Source: Streptomyces marinisediminis (GTDB lineage Bacteria; Actinomycetota; Actinomycetes; Streptomycetales; Streptomycetaceae). From it: a DNA stretch of 64,000 bases. The notes beneath the pieces are model-generated. The model was not told where the DNA came from. It did no database searches and worked only from the letters and a program-made list of their open reading frames with translations. The position numbers were made by a program, and so were the translations under genes. The stretch covers positions 62,001-126,000 of the forward strand of contig NZ_JAPKFL010000009.1 in the NCBI RefSeq assembly GCF_026262575.1, read 5' to 3'. Shown piece by piece: positions 28,904 to 37,527 of this stretch (its first letter is position 1; the number at the start of each line of letters is the position of its first letter).

Positions 28904-29997
28904 GCCTCCCCCAGCGGGGTCAGGGGGCGGAACTCGCGGATGGTGCCGTGCAGGGCGGCCAGCTCGGCGGGGGTGAGCCGGGCGCAGCGGTCGAGGATCT
29001 CCCGGGCGCGCGGGTCGCAGGCGCGGGCCTCGGCCCGCTCCTCCTCCGTCAGCGAGAGCACGCTGAGGACGAGGAGCTGGTCGATCTCGGTGCCGTCGAA
29101 CAGGTCGCCGGGGCTCTCGGGGGCGACGGCGGGGAAGTCGTAGAGCGTCACCGGGGAGCTGAGCACGGTGTGCGCTCCGGCCGTGCCGTCCTGCCGCCCG
29201 GCGCCGAGCCCGCCGGGGCCGCCGTCGACGAGGACCGGCCAGACCCCGTCGTTGCGGCACGCGGCGGCCGCACCGGCCAGGTGGGCGGGGGGCTCCAGGA
29301 GCGAGACGAAGCGCGCGGCCGGGCAGCGCAGCACGGTGTGCGTGGAGACGAGGGCGTAGGCGGCGGCCCGCTCGCGCGCGTCGCGGGCGGCCGGGTCGGG
29401 GGCGGGACACGCGGTGGTGTTCGCCACGTGCACGCTGAGCCGGTACACCCCGTCGGCGGCCGGTTCGACGCCGATCCGCACACTGCCGGTCAGCGGCTGC
29501 CAGGAGCGCACGAGGGTGGCCGCGTGCGTGCCGTCCGGCTCGCGCAGCGGCTCGCGGTCGGTGCCGCCGTCGACGCCGAGGGGGACGGTGCGCGGCCCGG
29601 CGCGCAGCTCGCCGAGGGTGAGCGTGACGGGCAGCTCCCGCTCGGTCGCCTCCTGCCAGGTGAGGTACCGCTCGCCGCCGACGGTCGCCGCGTCGACGGG
29701 CTCGGGGCCGCCGGGGGCCTCGCGCAGCACCTGGCGGTCGACGACGTGCAGGAACCGCACGCGGACGGTGATCTCCGCGTCGTCGGCGGCGCCGCCCGCG
29801 TCGAGGAGGACCTCGGTGTGGGAGGCGGAGCGTTCGCCCAGCGCCTCGGCGCACGCGGCGGGGAAGACCCCGCCGAACGTCCAGCGCTTGGTGTTCTTCA
29901 GCGCGGACCTGCGGTACGGCCACAGCAGGTAGCCCTCGTAGATGCAGGTGCGCACGATCTTCTCGACGGCCGTCTCGTCGGCCGGTTCCGCGTCCAT
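28900..29997 (-). CDS. Hydrogenase-operon protein of unknown function (365 aa)
   Basis: ATG 29997. The N-terminus has EKIVRTCIYEGYLLWPYRRSALKNTKRWTF (split here: CIYEGYLLWPYRRSALKN). Then comes a beta-rich middle (ITVRVRFLHVVDRQVLREA, RLSVHVANTTACPAP) and a helical C-terminus (SLTEEERAEARACDPRAREI). No signal peptide, membrane helix or cofactor motif that I can see. Similar proteins travel with group 1h hydrogenases in actinobacteria, as I recall, so a role in assembly or electron transfer is likely but untested. Its stop overlaps the endopeptidase start; 63 bases (29998-30060) separate it from the gene upstream. Confidence 0.72.
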   Translation of the reverse strand: MDAEPADETAVEKIVRTCIYEGYLLWPYRRSALKNTKRWTFGGVFPAACAEALGERSASHTEVLLDAGGAADDAEITVRVRFLHVVDRQVLREAPGGPEPVDAATVGGERYLTWQEATERELPVTLTLGELRAGPRTVPLGVDGGTDREPLREPDGTHAATLVRSWQPLTGSVRIGVEPAADGVYRLSVHVANTTACPAPDPAARDARERAAAYALVSTHTVLRCPAARFVSLLEPPAHLAGAAAACRNDGVWPVLVDGGPGGLGAGRQDGTAGAHTVLSSPVTLYDFPAVAPESPGDLFDGTEIDQLLVLSVLSLTEEERAEARACDPRAREILDRCARLTPAELAALHGTIREFRPLTPLGEA

Positions 29998-30060
29998 GGC
30001 ACTCCGGTCGGTGGTGGTCGGGGGCGGGGTGGAGGACGGGGCGGGGGCGCCCCGGCCCGG

Positions 30061-30807
30061 TCAGGCCCGGGGCGCGGGCGCGGCGTCGGTCCGGTCCGGG
30101 GGCGCCGTCCGCCCCGTCGGCTCGGGCGCCCGCGCGTGGTCCGCCTGGTCCAGCAGGCGGTTGACGGTCTGGTCCCAGTCGACGCACACCGCGCGGGCCC
30201 GGTAGGCGTCCAGGCGGGCCCACGTCGGCCCGGACAGCCGCAGCCACGGGCTGTCCGGGTAGTAGCGCTCGATCAGCTCGTGCCACAGCGCGGCGGGCAG
30301 CCGGCAGGCGGCGTCCTTGGACCAGGAGACGCGGGCGGCGCGCAGCGTCCCGCCGGGGGCGTCGAAGAAGACGGTGCCGCTGAACAGGAAGTCCAGCGGC
30401 ACGTCCCCGTCGGTGACGGCGTTCAGGTACTTGGTGACCGCCAGCTCGGTGTCGTAGGCGCAGGGCACCAGCAGGTCGGCGGTGGTGTGCTCGTCGAAGG
30501 CGGGCACCTGCACGGTGGTCTGGGTCCACGGCAGCGGGCGCAGGCCCTCGCTCCACTGGTCGGCGCCGCCGAACAGCTGGGCCAGTGCCGCGCGCGTCCC
30601 CGCGTCGTACCGGCGCCGGGTGACGTCGATGCGCACCGCCGTGGTGAGGCTGACGGAGCGGACCGGGCCGCCGCCCGACCGGGAGACGCGCACGCCGAAG
30701 CGCAGGGTGGGCACGGCGGCGTACCGCTCCTGGGTGACGCCGGTGAGCGCGAAGTCCAGGTCCGGGACGGCGTGGGGCGCGGCGCCGGGCGGCTCCGGGG
30801 CCGTCAT
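30061..30807 (-). CDS. DUF6084 family protein of the hydrogenase operon
   Basis: 248 residues from ATG 30807, overlapping the upstream small gene stop by four bases. The family pattern is LDFALTGVTQERYAAVPTL, WTQTTVQVPAFDEHTTADL, and PCAYDTELAVTKYLNAV, with LDFLFSGTVFF. The ordered core is beta-rich; the last 40 residues are low-complexity. Found beside hhySL in other streptomycetes by memory. Function unknown. Conserved Cys in PCAYDTE and CVDWDQTVNR could matter but make no known cluster motif. Confidence 0.78.
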   Translation of the reverse strand: MTAPEPPGAAPHAVPDLDFALTGVTQERYAAVPTLRFGVRVSRSGGGPVRSVSLTTAVRIDVTRRRYDAGTRAALAQLFGGADQWSEGLRPLPWTQTTVQVPAFDEHTTADLLVPCAYDTELAVTKYLNAVTDGDVPLDFLFSGTVFFDAPGGTLRAARVSWSKDAACRLPAALWHELIERYYPDSPWLRLSGPTWARLDAYRARAVCVDWDQTVNRLLDQADHARAPEPTGRTAPPDRTDAAPAPRA

Positions 30808-31010
30808 GCCGGGGAGAGGTTGGGCATGTCGGGCTGGATGGGCTGGCGCAGCGCCGCGTTGATGCCGGTGGAGCGGCGGGCGGTGGAGCGTTCGTCGTCG
30901 GTGTGTCCCGGCTGGCGCTTGGCCTCGCTGAGATGGTTGCCGCTGTTGACGCCCCGGGTGTGGGACGCCGTGTCCGGCTTGACGTCGGCCTTGCCTACGG
31001 AGATGCCCAT
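30804..31010 (-). CDS. 68-aa hydrophilic protein of the hydrogenase operon
   Basis: ATG 31010 lies inside the end of the DUF5947 gene (16-base overlap, other frame) and the stop overlaps the DUF6084 start by four bases, so it is locked into the operon. The product is polar and basic (KADVKPDTASHTRG, SEAKRQPGHTDDERST, INAALRQPIQPDMPNL), with no Cys, signal peptide or hydrophobic helix. It is probably disordered in isolation. I know no family. Its tight coupling at both ends argues that it is a real gene. Confidence 0.7.
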   Translation of the reverse strand: MGISVGKADVKPDTASHTRGVNSGNHLSEAKRQPGHTDDERSTARRSTGINAALRQPIQPDMPNLSPA

Positions 31011-31813
31011 GACGCCTCCTGGTGGGTGCGGTGGTCGCCGGTGCGGGCGGTGCGGCCCGCCCGGCCGGTCTCGTCGCCGGTCTCGTCGCCGGTCTCGTCG
31101 CCGGGCCGTCCGGCGGTGGCGGCGGTCTGGGGGCCGCCCGCAACCCCGGCGGGGGCGGGCGTCCCGGTGGCTGCGGCGGCCCCGGTGGCCGAGGCCGCCA
31201 GGCGCGCGAAGAAGCCGTCGACCTGGCGCCACACCTCCTGGCCGCCGCCCAGTCCCTCCCAGTGTGCGCGCACCAGGGCGGTCAGGCGATAGCAGTCGTC
31301 CAGCGGCAGCAGCCAGTGCTCGCGGGTGCCGCCGGCCCGGTGGACCAGCAGCGCCTCGACGTCGTCGGCCAGCGTGGCCAGCGCCGGGTGGGCGGCCGTC
31401 ACCTCGCGCCAGACCTCCGGGTCGGGGGTGGCGCGCAGCGTGCCCAGCGGGTTGGGGTAGCGGGCGGTGACCTCGCCGGAGGCCGCGTGGCGGGTGAGGA
31501 AGACCAGGTCGACCGGGAGGCCCAGGCCGGCCCACAGGGCGTCGTCGAGCACGTCGTCCGGCAGCCGCACGCGGCGCTGCGGGAGCAGCCGGTAGTGCGC
31601 GCCGCCCGCCTCCCGCCGGTCGAGGAGGAGCGCACAGGCGCGGCAGGCGCAGGCGATCTCGTCGGCGGGCAGGTCGAGCAGGTGCCGGTGCTCCTCGGGC
31701 AGCGGCTCCGCGCACAGGTCGCAGCGCTCCTCGGCCGGACCGGCGCGGCGCGGGTCGCGGGCCGCGGCGCGGTGGGCGACGGCCCGCAGCCGGGAGGCGG
31801 CCGGGGCGGTCAC
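30995..31813 (-). CDS. DUF5947 family protein of the hydrogenase operon
   Basis: 272 residues from GTG 31813, overlapping the NifU-like stop by four bases. The N-terminal part holds two Cys pairs, CDLC (near residue 32) and CACRAC (near 55), which could hold zinc or an iron-sulfur cluster. Then LDDALWAGLGLPVDLVFLTRH, VTARYPNPLGTLR and HWLLPLDDCYRLTALVRAHWEG are typical of DUF5947 proteins found with group 1h hydrogenases. The last 60 residues are low-complexity. Probably a soluble assembly or electron-transfer helper; not demonstrated by sequence. Confidence 0.8.
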   Translation of the reverse strand: MTAPAASRLRAVAHRAAARDPRRAGPAEERCDLCAEPLPEEHRHLLDLPADEIACACRACALLLDRREAGGAHYRLLPQRRVRLPDDVLDDALWAGLGLPVDLVFLTRHAASGEVTARYPNPLGTLRATPDPEVWREVTAAHPALATLADDVEALLVHRAGGTREHWLLPLDDCYRLTALVRAHWEGLGGGQEVWRQVDGFFARLAASATGAAAATGTPAPAGVAGGPQTAATAGRPGDETGDETGDETGRAGRTARTGDHRTHQEASWASP

Positions 31814-32499
31814 GGGGCGCCGCCCACGGCGGCGGGCCGCTGGAAGAGGGAGTCGACCGGGATCACGGTCGCCGGCGCGGCGTCCGTGGCCCGCTCCACC
31901 CGGACGTCGGCGAGCTCGGGCGCGGCGCCGGCCAGCGCGTCGCGCACGGTGCGCTCCGGGGGGACCGGGGGCGGCGAGCAGCCCTTGGTGGCCCCGGTGA
32001 GGCGCACGTGCGCGGCCACGCCGGTCAGCCGTGCCACCTCCAGCTCCAGGCCGAGGCCGCGCAGGTGCTCGGCGAGCCCGTCCAGCGCCCGCCGGGCGCG
32101 CACGTCCGGCGGGTCGGGGTGCAGGTCGTGCACGAGCAGCAGGTGGCCGACCAGCTCGTCGTCCGCCAGCCGCCGCACGAGCGACGCCCCGGCGCTCGCG
32201 CGCGCCGCGACCCCACCCCCCGCGCCGTCCGCACCCGCGTCGTCCGCACCCGCCCCGCCCGCGCCCGCGTCGTCCGCCGCGGCCGCGTGCCGCAGGACCC
32301 GGGCGAGGCAGTCGCCGTACAGGCCGACCAGCGCCTCGACGGTCTCGCGGGCGCGGGCGGCCGCCGCGCTGTCGGGCAGCGCGTCCAGTCCGCCCAGCAG
32401 TTCCTCGGCCCGGCCCACCTGCTCCCGGGCGAACGCGTTGTCCCAGGGCTGTGCGGTGCCCGCGCCCGGCGCGCGGTCGTCCACGGCCGCCACGCTCAC
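31810..32499 (-). CDS. NifU-like C-terminal-domain protein of the hydrogenase operon (degenerate Cys motif)
   Basis: 229 residues from GTG 32499, overlapping the hhyL stop by four bases. The first 100 residues are helical (FAREQVGRAEELLGG, ARETVEALVGLYGDCLARVL). An Ala/Gly-rich linker follows, then a helical pair (LVRRLADDELVGHLLLVHDL) with DPPDVRARRALDGL. The C-terminal part resembles the NifU scaffold domain: VAHVRLTGATKGCSPPPV where true scaffolds have GxCxxC, then VRDALAGAAPEL. With one Cys only, it is unlikely to build clusters alone; dimer formation with another carrier is possible. Confidence 0.7.
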   Translation of the reverse strand: MSVAAVDDRAPGAGTAQPWDNAFAREQVGRAEELLGGLDALPDSAAAARARETVEALVGLYGDCLARVLRHAAAADDAGAGGAGADDAGADGAGGGVAARASAGASLVRRLADDELVGHLLLVHDLHPDPPDVRARRALDGLAEHLRGLGLELEVARLTGVAAHVRLTGATKGCSPPPVPPERTVRDALAGAAPELADVRVERATDAAPATVIPVDSLFQRPAAVGGAP

Positions 32500-34286
32500 A
32501 CCGCCCCGAAGGTCGGCGAGTGCGTCTGCTGGAGCGTCTTGCCGCCGCCGAGGTACATGTGGACGCCGCACGGCAGGCACGGGTCGAAGCTGCGCACGGT
32601 GCGCATGATGTCGATGCCCTTGAAGTTCTCCGGACCGTTCTCCTCGAAGATCGGGCAGTCCTGCACCGCGTCCTCGTACGGGCCGGGGGTGCCGTAGACG
32701 TCGCGGGGGCTGGCGTTCCAGGGCGTGGGCGGGTACGGGTGGTAGTTGGCGATCTTCTTGTCCCGGATGACCAGGTGGTGCGAGAGCACTCCGCGCACGG
32801 CCTCGTGGAAGCCGACGCCGATGCCCTCGTCCGGGACGACGAAGTCCTGGAACACCTTGGTGCGCCCGGCGCGGACCTCGTCCAGCGCCTTCTCCACGAA
32901 GTACATCGCCATGCCGGCCGCGTAGGCGACGAAGTACATGCGGGCCCGGTTGCGCTCGATGGTGTTCGGGAAGGGCGGCGGCGTCCACTCCAGGTTGGCC
33001 TCGGGCATGCCGGGGGTCTTCGGCAGGTCGATCCGCACGCTGTGCCCGGTGGAGCGCACGTACGGCGTGCGGACCCGGTCGGCCAGCGCCGTGGCCCACA
33101 GGCGGGCGATGGGCCCGCCGCCGGTGTCCAGGGCGAGGTGGTCGCCGTTGCGCGGGTCGACCCAGCGCGGGCTCATCACCCAGCTGTACTTGCCGCCCTC
33201 CAGGTCGCGCTTCTGCGGTGCGGGGAGCGTGGTCTGGTTCCACGGGTGGCGCTTGTCGACGGGGTTGCCCAGCGGGTCCTTGTCGACGTAGGTCTCCTCG
33301 TTGGCCCAGTCCTCGTAGTAGGAGCTGCCGAGCAGGATGCGCATGCCGAGGTTGATGTCGACCAGGTCGGTGGTCACCAGCTCGTTGTCCACGACGATGC
33401 CGGGGGTGACGAACATGGCGTTGCCCCACTCGTTCATCGTCCGGTACCGGTAGTCGACGACCTCCGGGTCCTGGAACGCCCCCCAGCAGCCCAGCAGGGT
33501 GCGGCGGCGGCCCACCTCCTCGTAGCCGGGCAGCGCCTCGTAGAAGAAGTCGAAGACGTCGTCGTTCATGGCGACGGCGCGCTTGATGAAGTCGGTGCAC
33601 CGGGTGAGCCGCACCAGGTAGTCGGTGAACACCTGGGGGGTGGCCACCGTGCCGACGCCGCCGGGGTAGAGCGTCGAGGGGTGCACGTGCCGGCCTTCCA
33701 TCAGGCAGCACATCTCGCGGGTGAGGCGGCTCATGACGAGCGCCTCCTTGTAGGTGCTGCCCTCGAAGGGGTTGAAGGAGCGCATGATGTCGGCCATCGT
33801 GCGGAAGCCGTGCGTGTCACCGCGCGGGGCGGGGGTGCGCTCGGCCCGCTCCCACACCCCGGGGTTGGTCTCCTTGACCATGCGCTCGCAGTAGTCGACG
33901 AAGACCAGGTTGTCCTGGAAGATCGTGTGGTCGAACATGTACTCGGCCGCCTCGCCGAGATTCATGATGTAGTCCGCCAGCGGCGGCGGCTTGACGCCGT
34001 AGGCCATGTTCTGGGCGTAGATGGAGCACACGGCGTGGTTGTCGCCGCAGATGCCGCAGATGCGGCTGGTGATGAAGTGCGAGTCCCGGGGGTCCTTGCC
34101 CTTCATGAAGACGCTGTAGCCGCGGAAGATGGAGGACGTGGAGCGGCACTCGGCCACCCGCCGGTTGGCGAAGTCGATCTTGGTGTAGATGCCGAGGTTG
34201 CCGACGATCCGGGTGATCGGGTCGAAGGCGACCTCGGTGAGCTGCCCCGGCGCGGCCTCGGGCGGTCGGGACTGGGTGGCGGTCAC
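32496..34286 (-). CDS. hhyL: High-affinity group 1h [NiFe]-hydrogenase large subunit
   Basis: 596 residues from ATG 34286. This subunit holds the Ni-Fe(CN)2CO centre that splits H2. The two ligand motifs are complete: RICGICGDNH with Cys77 and Cys80, and DPCLPCGVH with Cys570, Cys573 and His576. Twenty residues follow His576, the extension expected to be removed by the maturation endopeptidase. The L2 form DPCLPCGVHMY and overall length are those of the actinobacterial high-affinity, oxygen-tolerant enzymes that oxidise atmospheric H2. It lies 28 bases behind hhyS and is coupled to the NifU-like gene. Confidence 0.95.
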   Translation of the reverse strand: MTATQSRPPEAAPGQLTEVAFDPITRIVGNLGIYTKIDFANRRVAECRSTSSIFRGYSVFMKGKDPRDSHFITSRICGICGDNHAVCSIYAQNMAYGVKPPPLADYIMNLGEAAEYMFDHTIFQDNLVFVDYCERMVKETNPGVWERAERTPAPRGDTHGFRTMADIMRSFNPFEGSTYKEALVMSRLTREMCCLMEGRHVHPSTLYPGGVGTVATPQVFTDYLVRLTRCTDFIKRAVAMNDDVFDFFYEALPGYEEVGRRRTLLGCWGAFQDPEVVDYRYRTMNEWGNAMFVTPGIVVDNELVTTDLVDINLGMRILLGSSYYEDWANEETYVDKDPLGNPVDKRHPWNQTTLPAPQKRDLEGGKYSWVMSPRWVDPRNGDHLALDTGGGPIARLWATALADRVRTPYVRSTGHSVRIDLPKTPGMPEANLEWTPPPFPNTIERNRARMYFVAYAAGMAMYFVEKALDEVRAGRTKVFQDFVVPDEGIGVGFHEAVRGVLSHHLVIRDKKIANYHPYPPTPWNASPRDVYGTPGPYEDAVQDCPIFEENGPENFKGIDIMRTVRSFDPCLPCGVHMYLGGGKTLQQTHSPTFGAV

Positions 34287-34314
34287 GAAGTGGTCCTTTC
34301 GGCGTGGTGCGGTG

Positions 34315-35370
<1,056 letters not shown>

Positions 35371-36035
35371 GGCGCCTTCCTTCCCGGGCGGCCTGCGGTG
35401 TGCCGCCGTCCCGTAGCTCGCCCCGAGCAGGCTGACACGGAGTGCGATACCTCACAAATCGGACACGCATGGGGGGTGACGCGTGCACCCGGCCAGGTGC
35501 GCGTCGGCCCGGGCGGGCGCACCCGGCCCGACGCGGCCGGGGCAGGAGCCTCCGGGGCCGGGAACACTTCGGGCGCCCGCGCCGGCTCCGCGCGCGCCGG
35601 CCGGCTGCACCGCCCGTCCGCCTCGCCCCTCGCCACACCCCGGCCCACCCCCGCCCCGGGCATCGCACCGACGCAGGGCGGGGCCCGCCAAGCGGGTGAC
35701 CCAGGCCCGTCGCGGCGCGCGGCGCAGCCGGCCGACGGGCGCTCGGGGCGACCAGGGCGGCCGGGGCAGTCGGGGCGCTCAGGCCGGCCGGGGCCGTTCG
35801 GGGCGGACGGGACGGTCGCGGCGGGGAGCGCGCGGCGGCTCGCGCGGGGCGTCCCGCCCACCGGGGCGTGCGTGCCCGGGCCGTGGCCCGCGCCCGGCCG
35901 TCGGCCGGGCGCGGGACGTGCCGCACCGGCGCAGACCGGGGCGCCCCGGCCGGGAGTCGGCCGCACGGGGGAAATCCGCGTGCTCGGCCCGGCGGGTCCG
36001 TCCGCCCGCGGGCCCGGGGTGCCACGGTGAGGGCG
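35371..36035. promoter_or_regulatory. Divergent hhyS/hypA promoter region
   Basis: 665 bases with no gene I can support; most of it (35480-36000) is extremely GC-rich and low in complexity. The hhyS-proximal 100 bases are less biased and should hold its promoter. At 35442-35455 there is GTG-N8-CAC, one base from the GTG-N6-GNCAC pattern I recall for Streptomyces Crp, about 72-85 bases upstream of the hhyS start. Whether hypA has its own promoter here cannot be settled by eye. Confidence 0.4.
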
Positions 36036-36395
36036 ATGCACGAACTGTCGATCGCCACCGCCGTCGTCGAGAGCGCCGACGCCGCCGCCCGGCGTCATGG
36101 CGCCGCCTCGGTCGACTCGGTGTGCCTGCGGGTCGGCGAGCTGGCCGGCGTCGTCCCCGACGCCCTGCGCTTCTCCTTCGACCTGGCCGCCGCCGGGACC
36201 GCGCTGGAGGGCGCCCGGCTGGAGATCGAGGACGTGCCGGCCCGGGCCCGCTGCGCCACCTGCCCCGGCGACTTCGCCGTCGGCTCCCCGCCCAGCCTGG
36301 TGTGCCCGCGCTGCGCCGGGGCGGCCGTCGAGCTGGTCAGCGGCCGCGAGCTGGAACTGGCCGCCGTACGTCTACCCCTAGGAGCGACCCCGTGA
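36036..36395 (+). CDS. hypA: Hydrogenase nickel metallochaperone HypA
   Basis: 119 residues from ATG 36036. The N-terminal MHELS supplies the nickel-binding His2. The zinc site is RCATCPGDF and LVCPRCAG (two CxxC pairs). VRVGELAGVVPDALRFSFD-type spacing is normal for HypA, as is the length. It delivers nickel with HypB to immature HhyL. The stop overlaps the hypB start (ATGA-type overlap at 36393-36397). Confidence 0.95.
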   Translation: MHELSIATAVVESADAAARRHGAASVDSVCLRVGELAGVVPDALRFSFDLAAAGTALEGARLEIEDVPARARCATCPGDFAVGSPPSLVCPRCAGAAVELVSGRELELAAVRLPLGATP

Positions 36396-37507
36396 TGTGC
36401 CGCACAGTCGACCTGCGCCACGCGGTGCTGGCGAAGAACGACGGCCTCGCCGCCACCCTCCGGGCCGACCTGGCCCAGCGCGGCGTCACCGCCGTCAACC
36501 TCATGTCCAGCCCCGGCAGCGGCAAGACGGCCCTGCTGGAACGGGTGCTCACGCGCGCCGGGGAGCGCCGCCTGGCCGCCGCCGCGCTCACCGCCGACCT
36601 CGCCACCGAGAACGACGCGCGCCGCCTGGCGCGCTCGGGCGCCCCCGTCAAGCAGGTGCTCACCGGCGGGCTGTGCCACCTGGAGTGCGACCAGGTCCGC
36701 GCCCAGCTCGCCGACTGGCTCCCCTCCGGGGTGCGCGCCCTGTTCATCGAGAACGTGGGCAACCTGGTCTGCCCGGCCTCCTACGACCTCGGCGAGTCCC
36801 TGCGCGTCGTCCTGATGTCCGTCACCGAGGGCGAGGACAAGCCGGCCAAGTACCCCACCGCCTTCGGCCTGGCCCACCTGGTGGTCCTCACCAAGACCGA
36901 CCTCGCCGACGCCGCGGGCTTCGACGTCGACGCCTTCACCGCCTGCGTGGAGCAGGTCAACCCCGGAGTGGAGATCCTCCACTCCTCCGCCCGCACCGGC
37001 GAGGGCGTCGACCCGCTGCTGGACCGGGTGCTGGCGACGTGCAGCGGCGTGACGCCCCACCGGCCCGTCCTGGCCGCCCAGCACCTGGCCCGCCACGCCC
37101 ACGACCACGGCCCCGGCACCGACGAGCACACCCACGACCACGGCCCCGGGGCCGACGAGCACGCCCACGACCACGGCCCCGAGCACGGGTCCGCGCCGCA
37201 CGAGCACGCCCGCGACCACGGAGCCGGGCGCCCGCACGACGAAGCCCGCGCGCACGCCCACACGCACGCCCCCACGCACGACGGCGGTCGCCGCCACGAC
37301 GACGCGCACGCCCGCGCGCACGACGACGCGCACGCCCCCGCGGCCGCGCACGAGCACCCCGGCGAGGCGCCCGCACACGGCGGCGCCCCCGCCCGGGTCA
37401 CCGTCGCCCGCGACCACGCCCCCGGGGCGCACGGCTCCGCGCACGCCGGCGCGGGACTCGACGCCGCGCCCGGGCCGGCGGCGGACGCCGGCCGGCGGCA
37501 GGTCTGA
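36395..37507 (+). CDS. hypB: Hydrogenase nickel-incorporation GTPase HypB with long His-rich C-terminal tail
   Basis: 370 residues from ATG 36395. The GTPase domain (residues about 1-222) has the P-loop SSPGSGKT (38-45), the metal-site region GLCHLEC (92-98), ENVGNLVCP and the guanine-specificity motif LTKTDL. It powers nickel transfer to HhyL. The E. coli N-terminal CxxCGC site is missing. Instead residues 230-350 hold 29 histidines in His-Asp/Glu-rich near-repeats such as ARHAHDHGPGTDEHTHDHG. This may store nickel, as the N-terminal His stretch of Bradyrhizobium HypB does. Tail position at the C-terminus is unusual. Confidence 0.93.
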   Translation: MCRTVDLRHAVLAKNDGLAATLRADLAQRGVTAVNLMSSPGSGKTALLERVLTRAGERRLAAAALTADLATENDARRLARSGAPVKQVLTGGLCHLECDQVRAQLADWLPSGVRALFIENVGNLVCPASYDLGESLRVVLMSVTEGEDKPAKYPTAFGLAHLVVLTKTDLADAAGFDVDAFTACVEQVNPGVEILHSSARTGEGVDPLLDRVLATCSGVTPHRPVLAAQHLARHAHDHGPGTDEHTHDHGPGADEHAHDHGPEHGSAPHEHARDHGAGRPHDEARAHAHTHAPTHDGGRRHDDAHARAHDDAHAPAAAHEHPGEAPAHGGAPARVTVARDHAPGAHGSAHAGAGLDAAPGPAADAGRRQV

Positions 37508-37527
37508 GCCGGGGCGGCACCGCGGTC

